From positions 1 through 5,440 of the forward strand of contig JAJNQF010000469.1 in assembly GCA_021154945.1 (NCBI GenBank): DNA of 5,440 nucleotides. The letters run 5' to 3'. Under the pieces are notes generated by a model that was given only the letters and a program-made list of their open reading frames with translations, was not told the DNA's origin and made no database searches. Position numbers and translations under genes: made by a program. Position 1 is the first letter of the stretch; the number at the start of each line of letters is the position of its first letter. This document shows, piece by piece, positions 1 through 5,143 of the stretch. The stretch is from Sphingomonas sp. (GTDB lineage: Bacteria; Pseudomonadota; Alphaproteobacteria; Sphingomonadales; Sphingomonadaceae).

Positions 1-701
1 TCGTTCGAATCGGTCTGGGACGTCAGCCCGCCGAGTTGCTTGACCGCGTCGATCGCATAGGCCCGCGCAGGCTCGTATGCGCCGCGATTGAGCGACAGGA
101 TTGCATGGCGACGTGCGATCATGGCCTTCACCCTGGCATCCGCCGGAGCGGTCTTCACCAGGGCATCGACACGGGCCAGCGCCGCCTCTGCGGCGGCGGG
201 ATCGGTAAACGTCCTCGTCTCCGCCAGCGCCAGCAACGATGCGGCCTTCAGCGACGGCGTGCCGCCCGCCGCCTCCGCGCTCGCATAGGCGTCGCTCGCG
301 CCCGCATAGTCGAGCGCGTTCTGGGCGATGATCCCAAGGTCGTAAAAGGCTCGCCAACGATCCTCGGCGAGCGTCGGGTCGGTCGCGGGCAACAATGCCA
401 GCCCCGCCCGCGCCGCGGTCACCGCATCGTCGGATCGATCGAGCTTGAATAGCGCCGCGCTCTTGCGGATCAGCGCGATGCCGCGGCTGCGCGAGCCCGG
501 CTTGGTACGTGCCTCGAGCTTTTCCCACGCCGCCAACGCCGCGGGCCTGTCACCCTTCACATCGAGTGCGGCGGCGGCATCGAAATCCTGCTGCACCGTC
601 GTCGTGGGAGCCTGCGCCGTGACCGGAACGGCCACCTGCACCGTCGCGACGGCGACCGCCATCATGCCCGCGCCGATCAACCCGGCCCTGTCGATACGCA
701 T
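1..701 (-). CDS. Exported alanine-rich TPR-like repeat protein, N-terminal part (cut by left edge)
   Basis: The minus-strand frame is open from an ATG at 701-699 to the window edge, giving 233 complete codons with no stop. It starts MRIDRAGLIGAGMM, followed by a hydrophobic stretch and an AQA|PT-type signal-peptidase site near residue 31, so the product is probably exported to the periplasm. The rest consists of alanine-rich helix pairs such as DFDAAAALDVKGDRPAALAA and LDYAGASDAYASAEAAGG, the pattern of tetratricopeptide repeats, which usually act as protein-binding scaffolds. A purine-rich GGGGGAAG lies just upstream of the ATG as a ribosome site; a GTG directly before the ATG is an alternative start. 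The gene begins about 50 bp beyond the 3' end of rnpB on the same strand, and I see no terminator between them. Large sphingomonad proteins with this kind of N-terminus can carry a C-terminal enzymatic domain (for example CHAT), but that part lies outside the window. The coding call is strong; the function is unknown. Confidence 0.82.
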   Translation of the reverse strand, partial: MRIDRAGLIGAGMMAVAVATVQVAVPVTAQAPTTTVQQDFDAAAALDVKGDRPAALAAWEKLEARTKPGSRSRGIALIRKSAALFKLDRSDDAVTAARAGLALLPATDPTLAEDRWRAFYDLGIIAQNALDYAGASDAYASAEAAGGTPSLKAASLLALAETRTFTDPAAAEAALARVDALVKTAPADARVKAMIARRHAILSLNRGAYEPARAYAIDAVKQLGGLTSQTDSN

Positions 702-751
702 CACTTCCCCCGACGCAATTTCGTCGCAGTCTGCAATGGTTCGGGGAAGGA

Positions 752-1140
752 TGCCAGAGGGTCTGTAAGCCGGGTTCTGTCCATTTCCGATCCTTCGATA
801 CGGAAGTTAGGCGACCATTCCTCTAGGACGACGATTGCCCGCCGCCTCAAGCAATCAACCCGGGTGACGAGCTGAAACGAAGCCCATGCGCCACCCCTAT
901 TCGATCTTGCTCCCGGTGGGGTTTGCCGTGCCGCCCCTGTTACCAGGCGCGCGGTGCGCTCTTACCGCACCCTTTCACTCTGACCGCCCCGACTTGCGCC
1001 GAGGGTTGGCCGTCTGCTCTCTGTGGCACTTTCCCTGAGGTCACCCTCGCCGGGCGTTACCCGGCACCGTCGTTTCGCGGAGCCCGGACTTTCCTCGCGT
1101 GTCGTAAAGACACCCGCGGCCGCCCGACCCTCTGGCGAGG
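752..1140 (-). ncRNA. rnpB: RNase P RNA (type A)
   Basis: This is the catalytic RNA of ribonuclease P, which removes 5' leaders from tRNA precursors together with the RnpA protein. Read on the minus strand, all the hallmark conserved blocks appear in order. GAGGAAAGTCCGGGC is at 1096-1082. A hairpin with GTGCGGTAAGAGCGCAC is at 970-954. GGTAACAGG is at 944-936, GAATGGTCGCC at 820-810, and the 3' block ACAGAACCCGGCTTACAG at 780-763. Helix P1 closes perfectly: GCCAGAGGGTC (1136-1126) pairs with GACCCTCTGGC (763-753). The length of about 385-390 nt is normal for a type A molecule. The exact mature ends are estimated from P1 and may be off by several bases. Several open frames cross this region on both strands; they result from high GC content and should not be annotated. 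I see no strong promoter or U-tract terminator next to the gene. Confidence 0.96.
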
Positions 1141-1213
1141 CGAGCCCTAGCGCGGGTGGGTCGGATGCACCACCGTTTTCGTGGCCAAAATGCTCGCGCG
1201 TAAGTGCGACGGT

Positions 1214-1325
1214 CTCCCCTCCCTGGAAGGGAGGGGACGGGGGTGGGTCGGCCAGCTTTGGTCGCGACCGTCTCGCGATACGGAACCAAACCCACCCCCA
1301 GCCCCTCCCTTCCAGGGACGAGGGG
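1214..1325. repeat. Inverted REP/MITE-like repeat pair
   Basis: Two arms of 28 nt face each other, at 1221-1248 and 1290-1317, around a 41-nt spacer. One arm reads CCCTGGAAGGGAGGGG, two differing bases, then GGGGGTGGGT; the other is its reverse complement, so 26 of 28 positions pair. The left arm is also a small hairpin on its own (CCCCTCCC 1216-1223, loop TGGAA, GGGAGGGG 1229-1236). The right arm has the same hairpin spoiled by a 3-nt insertion (ACG at 1318-1320). The element fills the space between the amidase stop (1332) and rnpB. Two facing palindromic units are typical of dispersed REP-type elements (BIMEs or small MITEs), and I recall similar G/C-rich palindromes as common in proteobacterial intergenic DNA. 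In RNA it would form a very stable structure and might end or protect the amidase transcript. There is no transposase gene and no clear target-site duplication. Confidence 0.75.
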
Positions 1326-1331
1326 AAGACC

Positions 1332-2021
1332 TCAGTCGTCGCCCATCGGCTTCGGCAGCAGCAACGCCAGCAGGATACACCGGCACTCCGCATCGACCTC
1401 GCCGTCGACCAGTTCCGGTCGGAACCGCCGCTGGAACGCCATCGTCGCGGCCATCCGGTTCTCCACGTCATACCCGAAGCGTTCGAGCGCGAGGCAGAAT
1501 CCACCCTCGGTCCAGCCCGGATCCATCAGATTCTTGGTCGGCCGCGGCAACGCCAGCCGGCGCCGCGCCAGTTCGTGCCACGGGAACAGCTCGCCGGGAT
1601 CACGTTTGCGGGTCGGGGCGATGTCCGAATGTCCAACGATATTCCCGCGCGTGATCTCGTGCCGATCCTTGATCTCCGCGACCAGGGCCACGACCGACGC
1701 GATCTGCTCGGGCGGGAAAGGACGATAGCCGAACTCATGCCCCGGATTGACGATCTCGATGCCGACACTCGCCGAATTGACGTCCTCGATCCCGCGCCAG
1801 TGCGACCGGCCCGCGTGCCAGGCGCGCTTATCCTCTGCGACCATCCGCAGGACCGTGCCGTCCTCCTCGACCAGGTAATGCGACGACACTTTCGCCTCGG
1901 GATCGCGCAACCGTGCGATCGCCGACGCGCCGTCCTGCATGCCGGTATAATGCAACACGATCATCGTAATGGGCAGCGTGCGGTCGTCGAAATTGGGCGA
2001 CGGTGTCTCGATGAACTTCAA
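1332..2021 (-). CDS. N-acetylmuramoyl-L-alanine amidase, AmpD-like, with peptidoglycan-binding-like C-terminus
   Basis: The 229-residue product is a zinc amidase of the Amidase_2/AmpD family, which cuts the bond between (anhydro)N-acetylmuramic acid and the L-alanine of the stem peptide during cell-wall turnover. The catalytic set known for AmpD is visible: His24 (VLHYTG), His131 (VGHSDIAP) and Asp141 as zinc ligands, with Glu89 (GIEIVN) and Lys139 as the probable catalytic residues. From about 165 to the end, the pattern GFCLALERFGYD...AFQRRFRPELVDG resembles a PG_binding_1 helical domain, as in AmiD-type enzymes. No signal peptide or lipobox is present, so a cytoplasmic recycling role is more likely than a periplasmic one. 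Translation appears to start at TTG (2021-2019), with GAAGGGAAG about 7 nt upstream. No ATG is available near the expected N-terminus. It is divergent from dcd. Whether it is the true AmpD or a paralogue cannot be decided from the sequence alone. Confidence 0.93.
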   Translation of the reverse strand: MKFIETPSPNFDDRTLPITMIVLHYTGMQDGASAIARLRDPEAKVSSHYLVEEDGTVLRMVAEDKRAWHAGRSHWRGIEDVNSASVGIEIVNPGHEFGYRPFPPEQIASVVALVAEIKDRHEITRGNIVGHSDIAPTRKRDPGELFPWHELARRRLALPRPTKNLMDPGWTEGGFCLALERFGYDVENRMAATMAFQRRFRPELVDGEVDAECRCILLALLLPKPMGDD

Positions 2022-2066
2022 GCCAGCTTCCCTTCGAGCCGCCGGGCTTGCTCCGACGGCGCAGTC

Positions 2067-2105
2067 CCGATCATGGCGCCCGATCGTGGCGCCCGATCAT
2101 GACGA
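2067..2105. repeat. 13-bp tandem repeat, three units
   Basis: Three consecutive 13-bp units occur at 2067-2079, 2080-2092 and 2093-2105. The unit is CCGATCATGGCGC; the second copy has one change (A to G) and the third has two. The array lies in the amidase leader, between its possible promoter and its ribosome site. Each unit holds GATC and a near-palindromic GATCATG/GATCGTG core. It may be a chance slippage product or a set of protein-binding sites. Confidence 0.7.
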
Positions 2106-2117
2106 TTGCGACGCCGC

Positions 2118-2148
2118 ATTGTGACGCCACCGCCCGACCGCATCAATA
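2118..2148 (-). promoter_or_regulatory. Possible amidase promoter, overlapping a weaker candidate for dcd
   Basis: On the minus strand, TTGATG (2146-2141) and CACAAT (2123-2118) are separated by exactly 17 bp, each matching four of six positions of the sigma-70 -35 and -10 consensus. This would start the amidase transcript around 2110, leaving a leader of about 90 nt. On the plus strand the same bases give TTGTGA (2119-2124) and TCAATA (2143-2148) with an 18-bp spacer, a weaker candidate for dcd. The placement in a divergent spacer is sensible, but short promoter matches occur by chance and nothing else supports them. Confidence 0.28.
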
Positions 2149-2265
2149 GCCAACGCGCGGTGCGCGAAACAGCCGAGCGCGGAACGCACCTACGCTCTTT
2201 CCGCCTACCCCTCTTGCCGTCGGGCGACATCCGCGCGAAAGCCGCTCCCGAAAAAGGGAGTTGCC

Positions 2266-2820
2266 ATGTCCGTGATGTCCGACCGCTGGATCCGCGAGCG
2301 CGCGCTGGGCGATGCGATGATCGAACCGTTCCACGAAGCGCAGCGCCGCGATGGCTGCATCTCGTACGGGCTGTCGTCCTATGGCTATGACGCGCGCGTC
2401 GCCGACGAGTTCAAGATCTTCACCAACGTCGACAGCGCGATCGTCGACCCGAAGGACTTCGCGGCCAACAGCTTCGTCGATCGCAAGACCGACGTCTGCA
2501 TCATCCCGCCGAACAGCTTCGCGCTCGCCCGCACCGTCGAGTATTTCCGCGTACCGCGCGACGTGCTGGTTATCTGCCTCGGCAAGTCGACCTATGCGCG
2601 CTGCGGGATCATCGTCAACGTGACCCCGCTCGAGCCCGAATGGGAAGGCCATGTGACGTTGGAATTCTCCAACACCACGCCGCTCCCGGCCAAGATCTAC
2701 GCCAACGAAGGCGCGTGCCAATTCCTATTCCTCAAGGGGAACGAGCCGTGCGAAGTGAGCTACGCCGACCGCGCGGGCAAATATATGGGGCAGCGCGGGG
2801 TGACGTTGCCGCGCTTGTAA
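2266..2820 (+). CDS. dcd: dCTP deaminase
   Basis: The 184-residue cytosolic enzyme deaminates dCTP to dUTP, which feeds dUTPase and thymidylate synthesis. The trimeric dUTPase-like fold is recognisable throughout. The family signature GKSTYARCGIIVNVTPLEPE spans 106-125, with Ser108 and Arg112 corresponding to the active-site Ser111 and Arg115 of E. coli Dcd. The catalytic glutamate is Glu133 in HVTLEFSN, matching E. coli Glu138. The N-terminal SYGLSSYGYDAR (33-44) and the nucleotide-contacting C-terminal region ending in GQRGVTLPRL are both present. It is slightly shorter than the 193-residue E. coli protein, mostly through small gaps, and looks intact. The ATG at 2266 is preceded by AGGGAG (2255-2260) five bases away; an internal ATG at 2275 is less well placed. 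It is monocistronic here and divergent from the amidase. No clear terminator follows it. Confidence 0.97.
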   Translation: MSVMSDRWIRERALGDAMIEPFHEAQRRDGCISYGLSSYGYDARVADEFKIFTNVDSAIVDPKDFAANSFVDRKTDVCIIPPNSFALARTVEYFRVPRDVLVICLGKSTYARCGIIVNVTPLEPEWEGHVTLEFSNTTPLPAKIYANEGACQFLFLKGNEPCEVSYADRAGKYMGQRGVTLPRL

Positions 2821-2913
2821 GGTCGGGGACTGCGTGAGAGGCTTGTCTGTCGTCCGGCTCGGTTCGTCGTTTGGCTTGAACGCGGTAGATTATCGCGTTT
2901 GCTCGGGCGGAAG

Positions 2914-3271
2914 CTAAGATTGCAGGCCGGTCGACTTGAACGCAGCGTTCGACGCCCAGTCTCGCTCCTCGACCAGAACGCCGAAGCTACGTGTCAGCCC
3001 GCGGTTATCACCAACGAGTTGTAGCTGGCATTCCGCCACCGAAGTATCGGGCGATGACGCAAAGATTCGCTGACAGATCCGTTTACCGCTCCTCCGGCGC
3101 GTCGCGAAGAGGGGGCACGTCCGTGGGCGGCAGCCCCACTAGCCGTTCTCCGCCTGGTAAACGCGGAGAGTCCGACTTTTTCCGCGCGCCCATTTCTGGG
3201 ATCCGTCCAAACCCGCCATCCCCGGCGAGGTCGGGCTCAATTGGAACGGTCGCAATAACGGAGCGGAACGC
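2914..3271 (-). pseudogene. Possible decayed small gene, interrupted by stops and a frame change
   Basis: On the minus strand, one frame is open for 62 codons from 3271 down to a TAA at 3085-3083 and looks protein-like (contains FGRIPEMGARKKSDSPRLPG and LVGLPPTDVPPLRDAPEER). After the TAA the same frame continues for 24 codons (TDLSANLCVIARYFGGG) to a TGA at 3010-3008. Around there a second frame takes over, reading NRGLTRSFGVLVEERDWASN and ending GLQS with TAG at 2916-2914. This pattern of in-frame stop plus frame change is what a decaying gene gives. GC at third positions of the first part is about 70 percent, lower than I would expect next to dcd. I do not recognise a family. A plus-strand open frame covers part of the same DNA, so the coding strand is uncertain, and chance open frames are possible in such GC-rich sequence. 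Confidence 0.3.
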
Positions 3272-3346
3272 TCAGCTTACAAGTTTTGCCCACCGGCCTT
3301 CGTAGACTGAACGCTGCAAAATATGATGCCCCGAAGCGAGCTACGC

Positions 3347-3481
3347 CTAGGAACGCAGGCCGCGGAACCAGAAGCCCCCCAGTTGAGGCGAACGCTCCTC
3401 GACCCGCACGCCGTCATTCGGCCCGGCGAGCGCCTCCAGCCTCCAGGCCACCCACTCTTCGTGCCCTCGCGGAGGCAGGAC
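3347..3481 (-). pseudogene. Second remnant with a similar C-terminus
   Basis: A minus-strand frame of 44 codons lies between an in-frame TAG (3484-3482) and its own TAG (3349-3347). It reads GHEEWVAWRLEALAGPNDG, then VRVEER, then an aromatic, glycine-rich stretch, and ends GLRS. No ATG and no convincing ribosome site is present; the only start codon early in the frame is a GTG at 3451-3449. The end of this frame matches the end of the frame at 2914-3010: both have GV(L/R)VEER, 10 or 11 residues, an optional T, then GL(Q/R)S and stop. The product looks more like real protein than the other frames here, but it is short and incomplete, so I treat it as a fragment. The family is not recognised. 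Confidence 0.3.
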
Positions 3482-3541
3482 CTAAATTAGGGCCCCGCCT
3501 TCGCGAGAGGACAGGTCGGACGCTCCCGAGCATCGTCGAGA

Positions 3542-3901
3542 TCAGCGAGTCGCGATCTGCTGCGTCTGACGGGCCAGCGCGCGGCTCGCGAGATCGTGCG
3601 ACGAAACCACCGCACCCGACGGCAGGTCCATCGCGACCGCGGGCCGCTGAAGAACCGCAGAATACAGCGCCCGGGCTTCCGAGTCGCGGCCGGTCCGGCG
3701 GTATACCGACGCCAGGTTGAGCATCAGTTCGGGACGCTGCGGGAAAATCTTCCGCTCGGCGACGATGCGCTGTTCCGCCGTCGATAGGTCGCCCGCCGCG
3801 ATGGCCGTGTAGCCGGTGCGATCCTGGTTAGCGGATGGGGCCGCCAGCGCCGGCGTTGCCGCGCCAAGGGTTGCGAGAACGAACAGGACGGACTTGCGCA
3901 T
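3542..3901 (-). CDS. Small secreted TPR-type protein
   Basis: The 119-residue product starts MRKSVLFVLATLGAATPALA, a clear Sec signal peptide with probable cleavage at ALA|AP after residue 20, so it should be periplasmic. Residues 28 to about 85 form one to two TPR-like helix pairs: YTAIAAGDLSTAEQRIVAE, then PELMLNLASVYRRTGRDSEA followed by RALYSAVL. The tail (SSHDLASRALARQTQQIATR) is another short helix. TPR proteins of this kind usually bind partner proteins; no enzymatic motif is present. The ATG at 3901-3899 is preceded by GGAGATGAG at a normal distance. The gene is separated from the exb operon by a terminator and about 140 bp, so it probably has its own promoter and possibly an operator (3946-3963). 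The coding call is good; the specific role is unknown. Confidence 0.85.
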   Translation of the reverse strand: MRKSVLFVLATLGAATPALAAPSANQDRTGYTAIAAGDLSTAEQRIVAERKIFPQRPELMLNLASVYRRTGRDSEARALYSAVLQRPAVAMDLPSGAVVSSHDLASRALARQTQQIATR

Positions 3902-3945
3902 CTCTCATCTCCACTGACCTTCGCCGATCGGAAGGTTTCATTTTT

Positions 3946-3979
3946 GTGACAACGGTATGTCACTTCGATGACTATCATA
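3946..3979 (-). promoter_or_regulatory. Possible promoter -10 and operator dyad before the small TPR gene
   Basis: A perfect inverted repeat GTGACA-N6-TGTCAC occupies 3946-3963 in an A/T-richer stretch. On the minus strand a good -10 hexamer, TATGAT, lies at 3979-3974, which would place transcription start a few bases before the dyad. A repressor bound to the dyad would then block initiation. No good -35 hexamer is at the right distance, so the promoter might need an activator or be misidentified. A second palindrome, TTGATCAA, sits upstream at 3988-3995. The 6-6-6 geometry fits many dimeric helix-turn-helix regulators (Crp/Fnr-like, MarR-like, LacI/GntR-like); the sequence does not identify which. 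Confidence 0.4.
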
Positions 3980-4042
3980 CAAGTACATTGATCAAGTTTC
4001 GCTGCCGGCCACCACGCGCGGCCCCAAGCCGTCGAACACAAG

Positions 4043-4073
4043 AAAAAAGGGCGGCCCCGGAGGACCGCCCTTT
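4043..4073 (-). terminator. Intrinsic terminator of the exb operon
   Basis: On the minus strand, AAAGGGCGG (4073-4065) pairs perfectly with CCGCCCTTT (4054-4046) around a 10-nt loop. The T-run made by 4048-4043 follows directly. This is a textbook rho-independent terminator placed about 28 bp after the stop of the last exbD. It marks the end of the exbB-exbD-exbD transcript. Confidence 0.88.
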
Positions 4074-4100
4074 GGACGTTCGATACTGTACGCAGGCGAC

Positions 4101-4529
4101 TTAGAAGTCGTTGCGATACTGCTCGTTGCCGATGAAGCCGAGCTTCGTGATCGCAGACCGCTTGATGACGGCCAGCGTACGATCGACCACTTCGTACCGC
4201 GCCTGCGGATCAGGCTGGAAGTGGAGTTCGGGCTCGGGCGTCATCCCGGCGGACTGATCCAGATACTGGCGCAGCGTGACTTCGTCGACCGGCGCACCGT
4301 TCCACGCGATAACACCGGCGGCATCGATCGAGATCTTGTTCTTCTCGGGATTGACCGGGTTCTGCGGCTGGTTCGGGCTATTGACCGGAAGATCGACCTT
4401 CACCGCGTGCGTCTGGATGGGGATCGTGATGATGAACATGATGAGGAGAACGAGCAGGACGTCGATCAACGGCGTCATGTTCATTTCCATCATCGGCGAG
4501 CCATCTTCTTTGCCGCCGCTCATTGCCAT
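4101..4529 (-). CDS. exbD: ExbD/TolR-family biopolymer transport protein (second copy)
   Basis: The 142-residue product is an ExbD/TolR protein: a short cytoplasmic N-terminus, one membrane helix at about 19-39 (TPLIDVLLVLLIMFIITIPI), and a periplasmic domain. Asp23 in the helix corresponds to the proton-carrying aspartate of the family (Asp25 in E. coli ExbD). With ExbB it forms the inner-membrane proton channel that drives TonB. The periplasmic part has a proline/asparagine-rich linker (NSPNQPQNPVNPEKNK), then the usual fold ending ITKLGFIGNEQYRND. Two ATGs open the gene (MAM); AGGAG lies nine bases before the first and suits it well enough. It is last in the operon, about 46 bp after the other exbD and just before a strong terminator. 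TolR is the main alternative, but no tolA, tolB or pal is seen nearby. Confidence 0.9.
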   Translation of the reverse strand: MAMSGGKEDGSPMMEMNMTPLIDVLLVLLIMFIITIPIQTHAVKVDLPVNSPNQPQNPVNPEKNKISIDAAGVIAWNGAPVDEVTLRQYLDQSAGMTPEPELHFQPDPQARYEVVDRTLAVIKRSAITKLGFIGNEQYRNDF

Positions 4530-4562
4530 TCTATGCTACTCCTAAATACGTCCGAGCGACCG

Positions 4563-4586
4563 TCAGCGTTCGGCATCAGCGTTCGG
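4563..4586. repeat. 11-bp direct repeat spanning a stop codon
   Basis: TCAGCGTTCGG occurs at 4563-4573 and again at 4576-4586, two bases apart (13-bp period). The second copy contains the TGA stop of the upstream exbD (minus strand 4578-4576), and the first lies in the spacer to the next gene. It looks like a small slippage duplication of the gene end. Confidence 0.6.
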
Positions 4587-5052
4587 TGGTGCCGCCCGGG
4601 GGCGGTTCGGAGATGAAGCCGACGCGGGCGAACCCGGCCTGCTGCATCGTGTAGATCGTGGCGCCGATGCAGCGATACGGTGCGTCCACGTCGCCGCGGA
4701 TATGCGCCTCGGGAAGTTCGAGACCGGCAGCATTGGCACCGCCCTGACGTGCGATCTCTGCCTTCAGCTTGTCGACGCCGCGTTGCAGCAGCTCTTCATG
4801 AGTAACCTGCGAAAGGCCCCAATATACCTGGCACTGTCCGTTGGCCGAAGTCACCGACAGCGAGACATTCTCTGGCTTGGTCATCGTCGGATCGAAGCGA
4901 ACCTCCGGGAGCTTCAGCTGCACCGCCTGGACCGCGACAGTCGTCGTCACCAGGAAGATGATCAGGAGCACGAGCATGACGTCGACCAGCGGCGTCGTAT
5001 TGATGTCCGATATCGAACTCTCGGTGGAATCGCCACCAACACTCATCGCCAT
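4576..5052 (-). CDS. exbD: ExbD/TolR-family biopolymer transport protein (first copy)
   Basis: The 158-residue product has the ExbD layout: a cytoplasmic N-terminus (MAMSVGGDSTESSISDIN), one membrane helix at about 20-41 (TPLVDVMLVLLIIFLVTTTV) with the proton-carrying aspartate at Asp24, and a periplasmic domain. The periplasmic part is larger than in the neighbouring copy and includes two cysteines (QCQVYWG and PYRCIGATIY) that could form a disulfide. It ends with a glycine/proline-rich tail (SEPPPGGTTER). The product should assemble with the adjacent ExbB-like protein in a proton-driven motor for TonB. AGGA lies about ten bases before the first of two start ATGs. The two ExbD copies clearly differ outside the helix, so they are old paralogues and not a recent duplication. 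Confidence 0.9.
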   Translation of the reverse strand: MAMSVGGDSTESSISDINTTPLVDVMLVLLIIFLVTTTVAVQAVQLKLPEVRFDPTMTKPENVSLSVTSANGQCQVYWGLSQVTHEELLQRGVDKLKAEIARQGGANAAGLELPEAHIRGDVDAPYRCIGATIYTMQQAGFARVGFISEPPPGGTTER

Positions 5053-5107
5053 GTGCGAACTATCCTATCCATGTAATCGCCACCGGAACTGCCGGCGGCA
5101 ATGAAGC

Positions 5108-5131
5108 GGGGCCGCTGCGAACAGCAGCCCC
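5108..5131 (-). promoter_or_regulatory. Stable stem-loop in the exbB-exbD spacer
   Basis: On the minus strand, GGGGCTGCTG (5131-5122) pairs with CAGCGGCCCC (5117-5108) around a TTCG loop: ten base pairs, one of them a U-G wobble. There is no T-run after it, so it is not a normal terminator. A hairpin at this spot inside an operon could protect the upstream message or partly reduce readthrough, giving more ExbB than ExbD; that role is inferred. Confidence 0.6.
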
Positions 5132-5143
5132 CCTTTTCGCGTC

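Larger units (their letters stand above)
2821..3541. other. 720-bp region without an intact recognisable gene
   Basis: This stretch lies between the converging ends of dcd and the small TPR gene. Its base use is less strictly periodic than that of the flanking genes, and stops interrupt every plausible long frame except one antisense-like plus-strand frame at 2991-3305 (GTG start, no ribosome site, unconvincing composition). Inside are two minus-strand frames that end with a similar peptide (listed separately). There is a hairpin TCTCCGC/GCGGAGA at 3147-3169 with a 9-nt loop, followed seven bases later by a short T-run (3177-3181). There is also a near-palindrome TGAACGCAGCGTTCG at about 2937-2951. 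I see no tRNA, no transposase and no attachment site. The best reading is decayed coding DNA or accumulated intergenic remnants. Confidence 0.6.

Noticed and set aside
923..1150. Plus-strand open frame of 75 codons, with others on both strands over the same DNA
   Set aside because: They lie within rnpB, whose conserved blocks and P1 helix explain the sequence fully.
1023..2102. Plus-strand open frame of 359 codons
   Set aside because: It runs antisense to the amidase and across rnpB. Its product is arginine- and proline-rich with no family pattern, whereas the opposite strand has a complete catalytic set.
2018..2230. Minus-strand open frame of 70 codons whose stop overlaps the amidase start
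   Set aside because: The product is basic low-complexity sequence, it covers the tandem repeat and the possible promoters, and it has no clear ribosome site. The overlap appears to be chance.
2143..2721. Minus-strand open frame of 192 codons
   Set aside because: It is antisense to dcd, which is certain from its motifs; such shadow frames are usual in GC-rich genes.
3147..3181. Hairpin plus T-run as a terminator for dcd
   Set aside because: It lies more than 300 bp from the dcd stop and the T-run begins seven bases after the stem, so it does not fit an intrinsic terminator well.
2991..3305. Plus-strand open frame of 104 codons starting with GTG
   Set aside because: It has no ribosome site, a serine/arginine/proline-rich product and weak third-position bias. 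It overlaps more protein-like minus-strand frames. I could not exclude it completely, but the evidence is too thin for a gene call.
2821..3541. A CRISPR array, tmRNA, tRNA or integrated element in the gene-poor region
   Set aside because: I found no regularly spaced repeats, no tRNA-like fold, no tmRNA-type ends and no integrase or transposase frame.
3286..3720. Plus-strand open frame of 144 codons
   Set aside because: It overlaps the small TPR gene in antisense, is very rich in Arg, Pro and Ala, and has no start signals.
4221..4616. Plus-strand open frame of 131 codons and similar ones at 4702-5104
   Set aside because: They are antisense to the two exbD genes, with His/Asp/Arg-rich products typical of reverse frames of membrane proteins.
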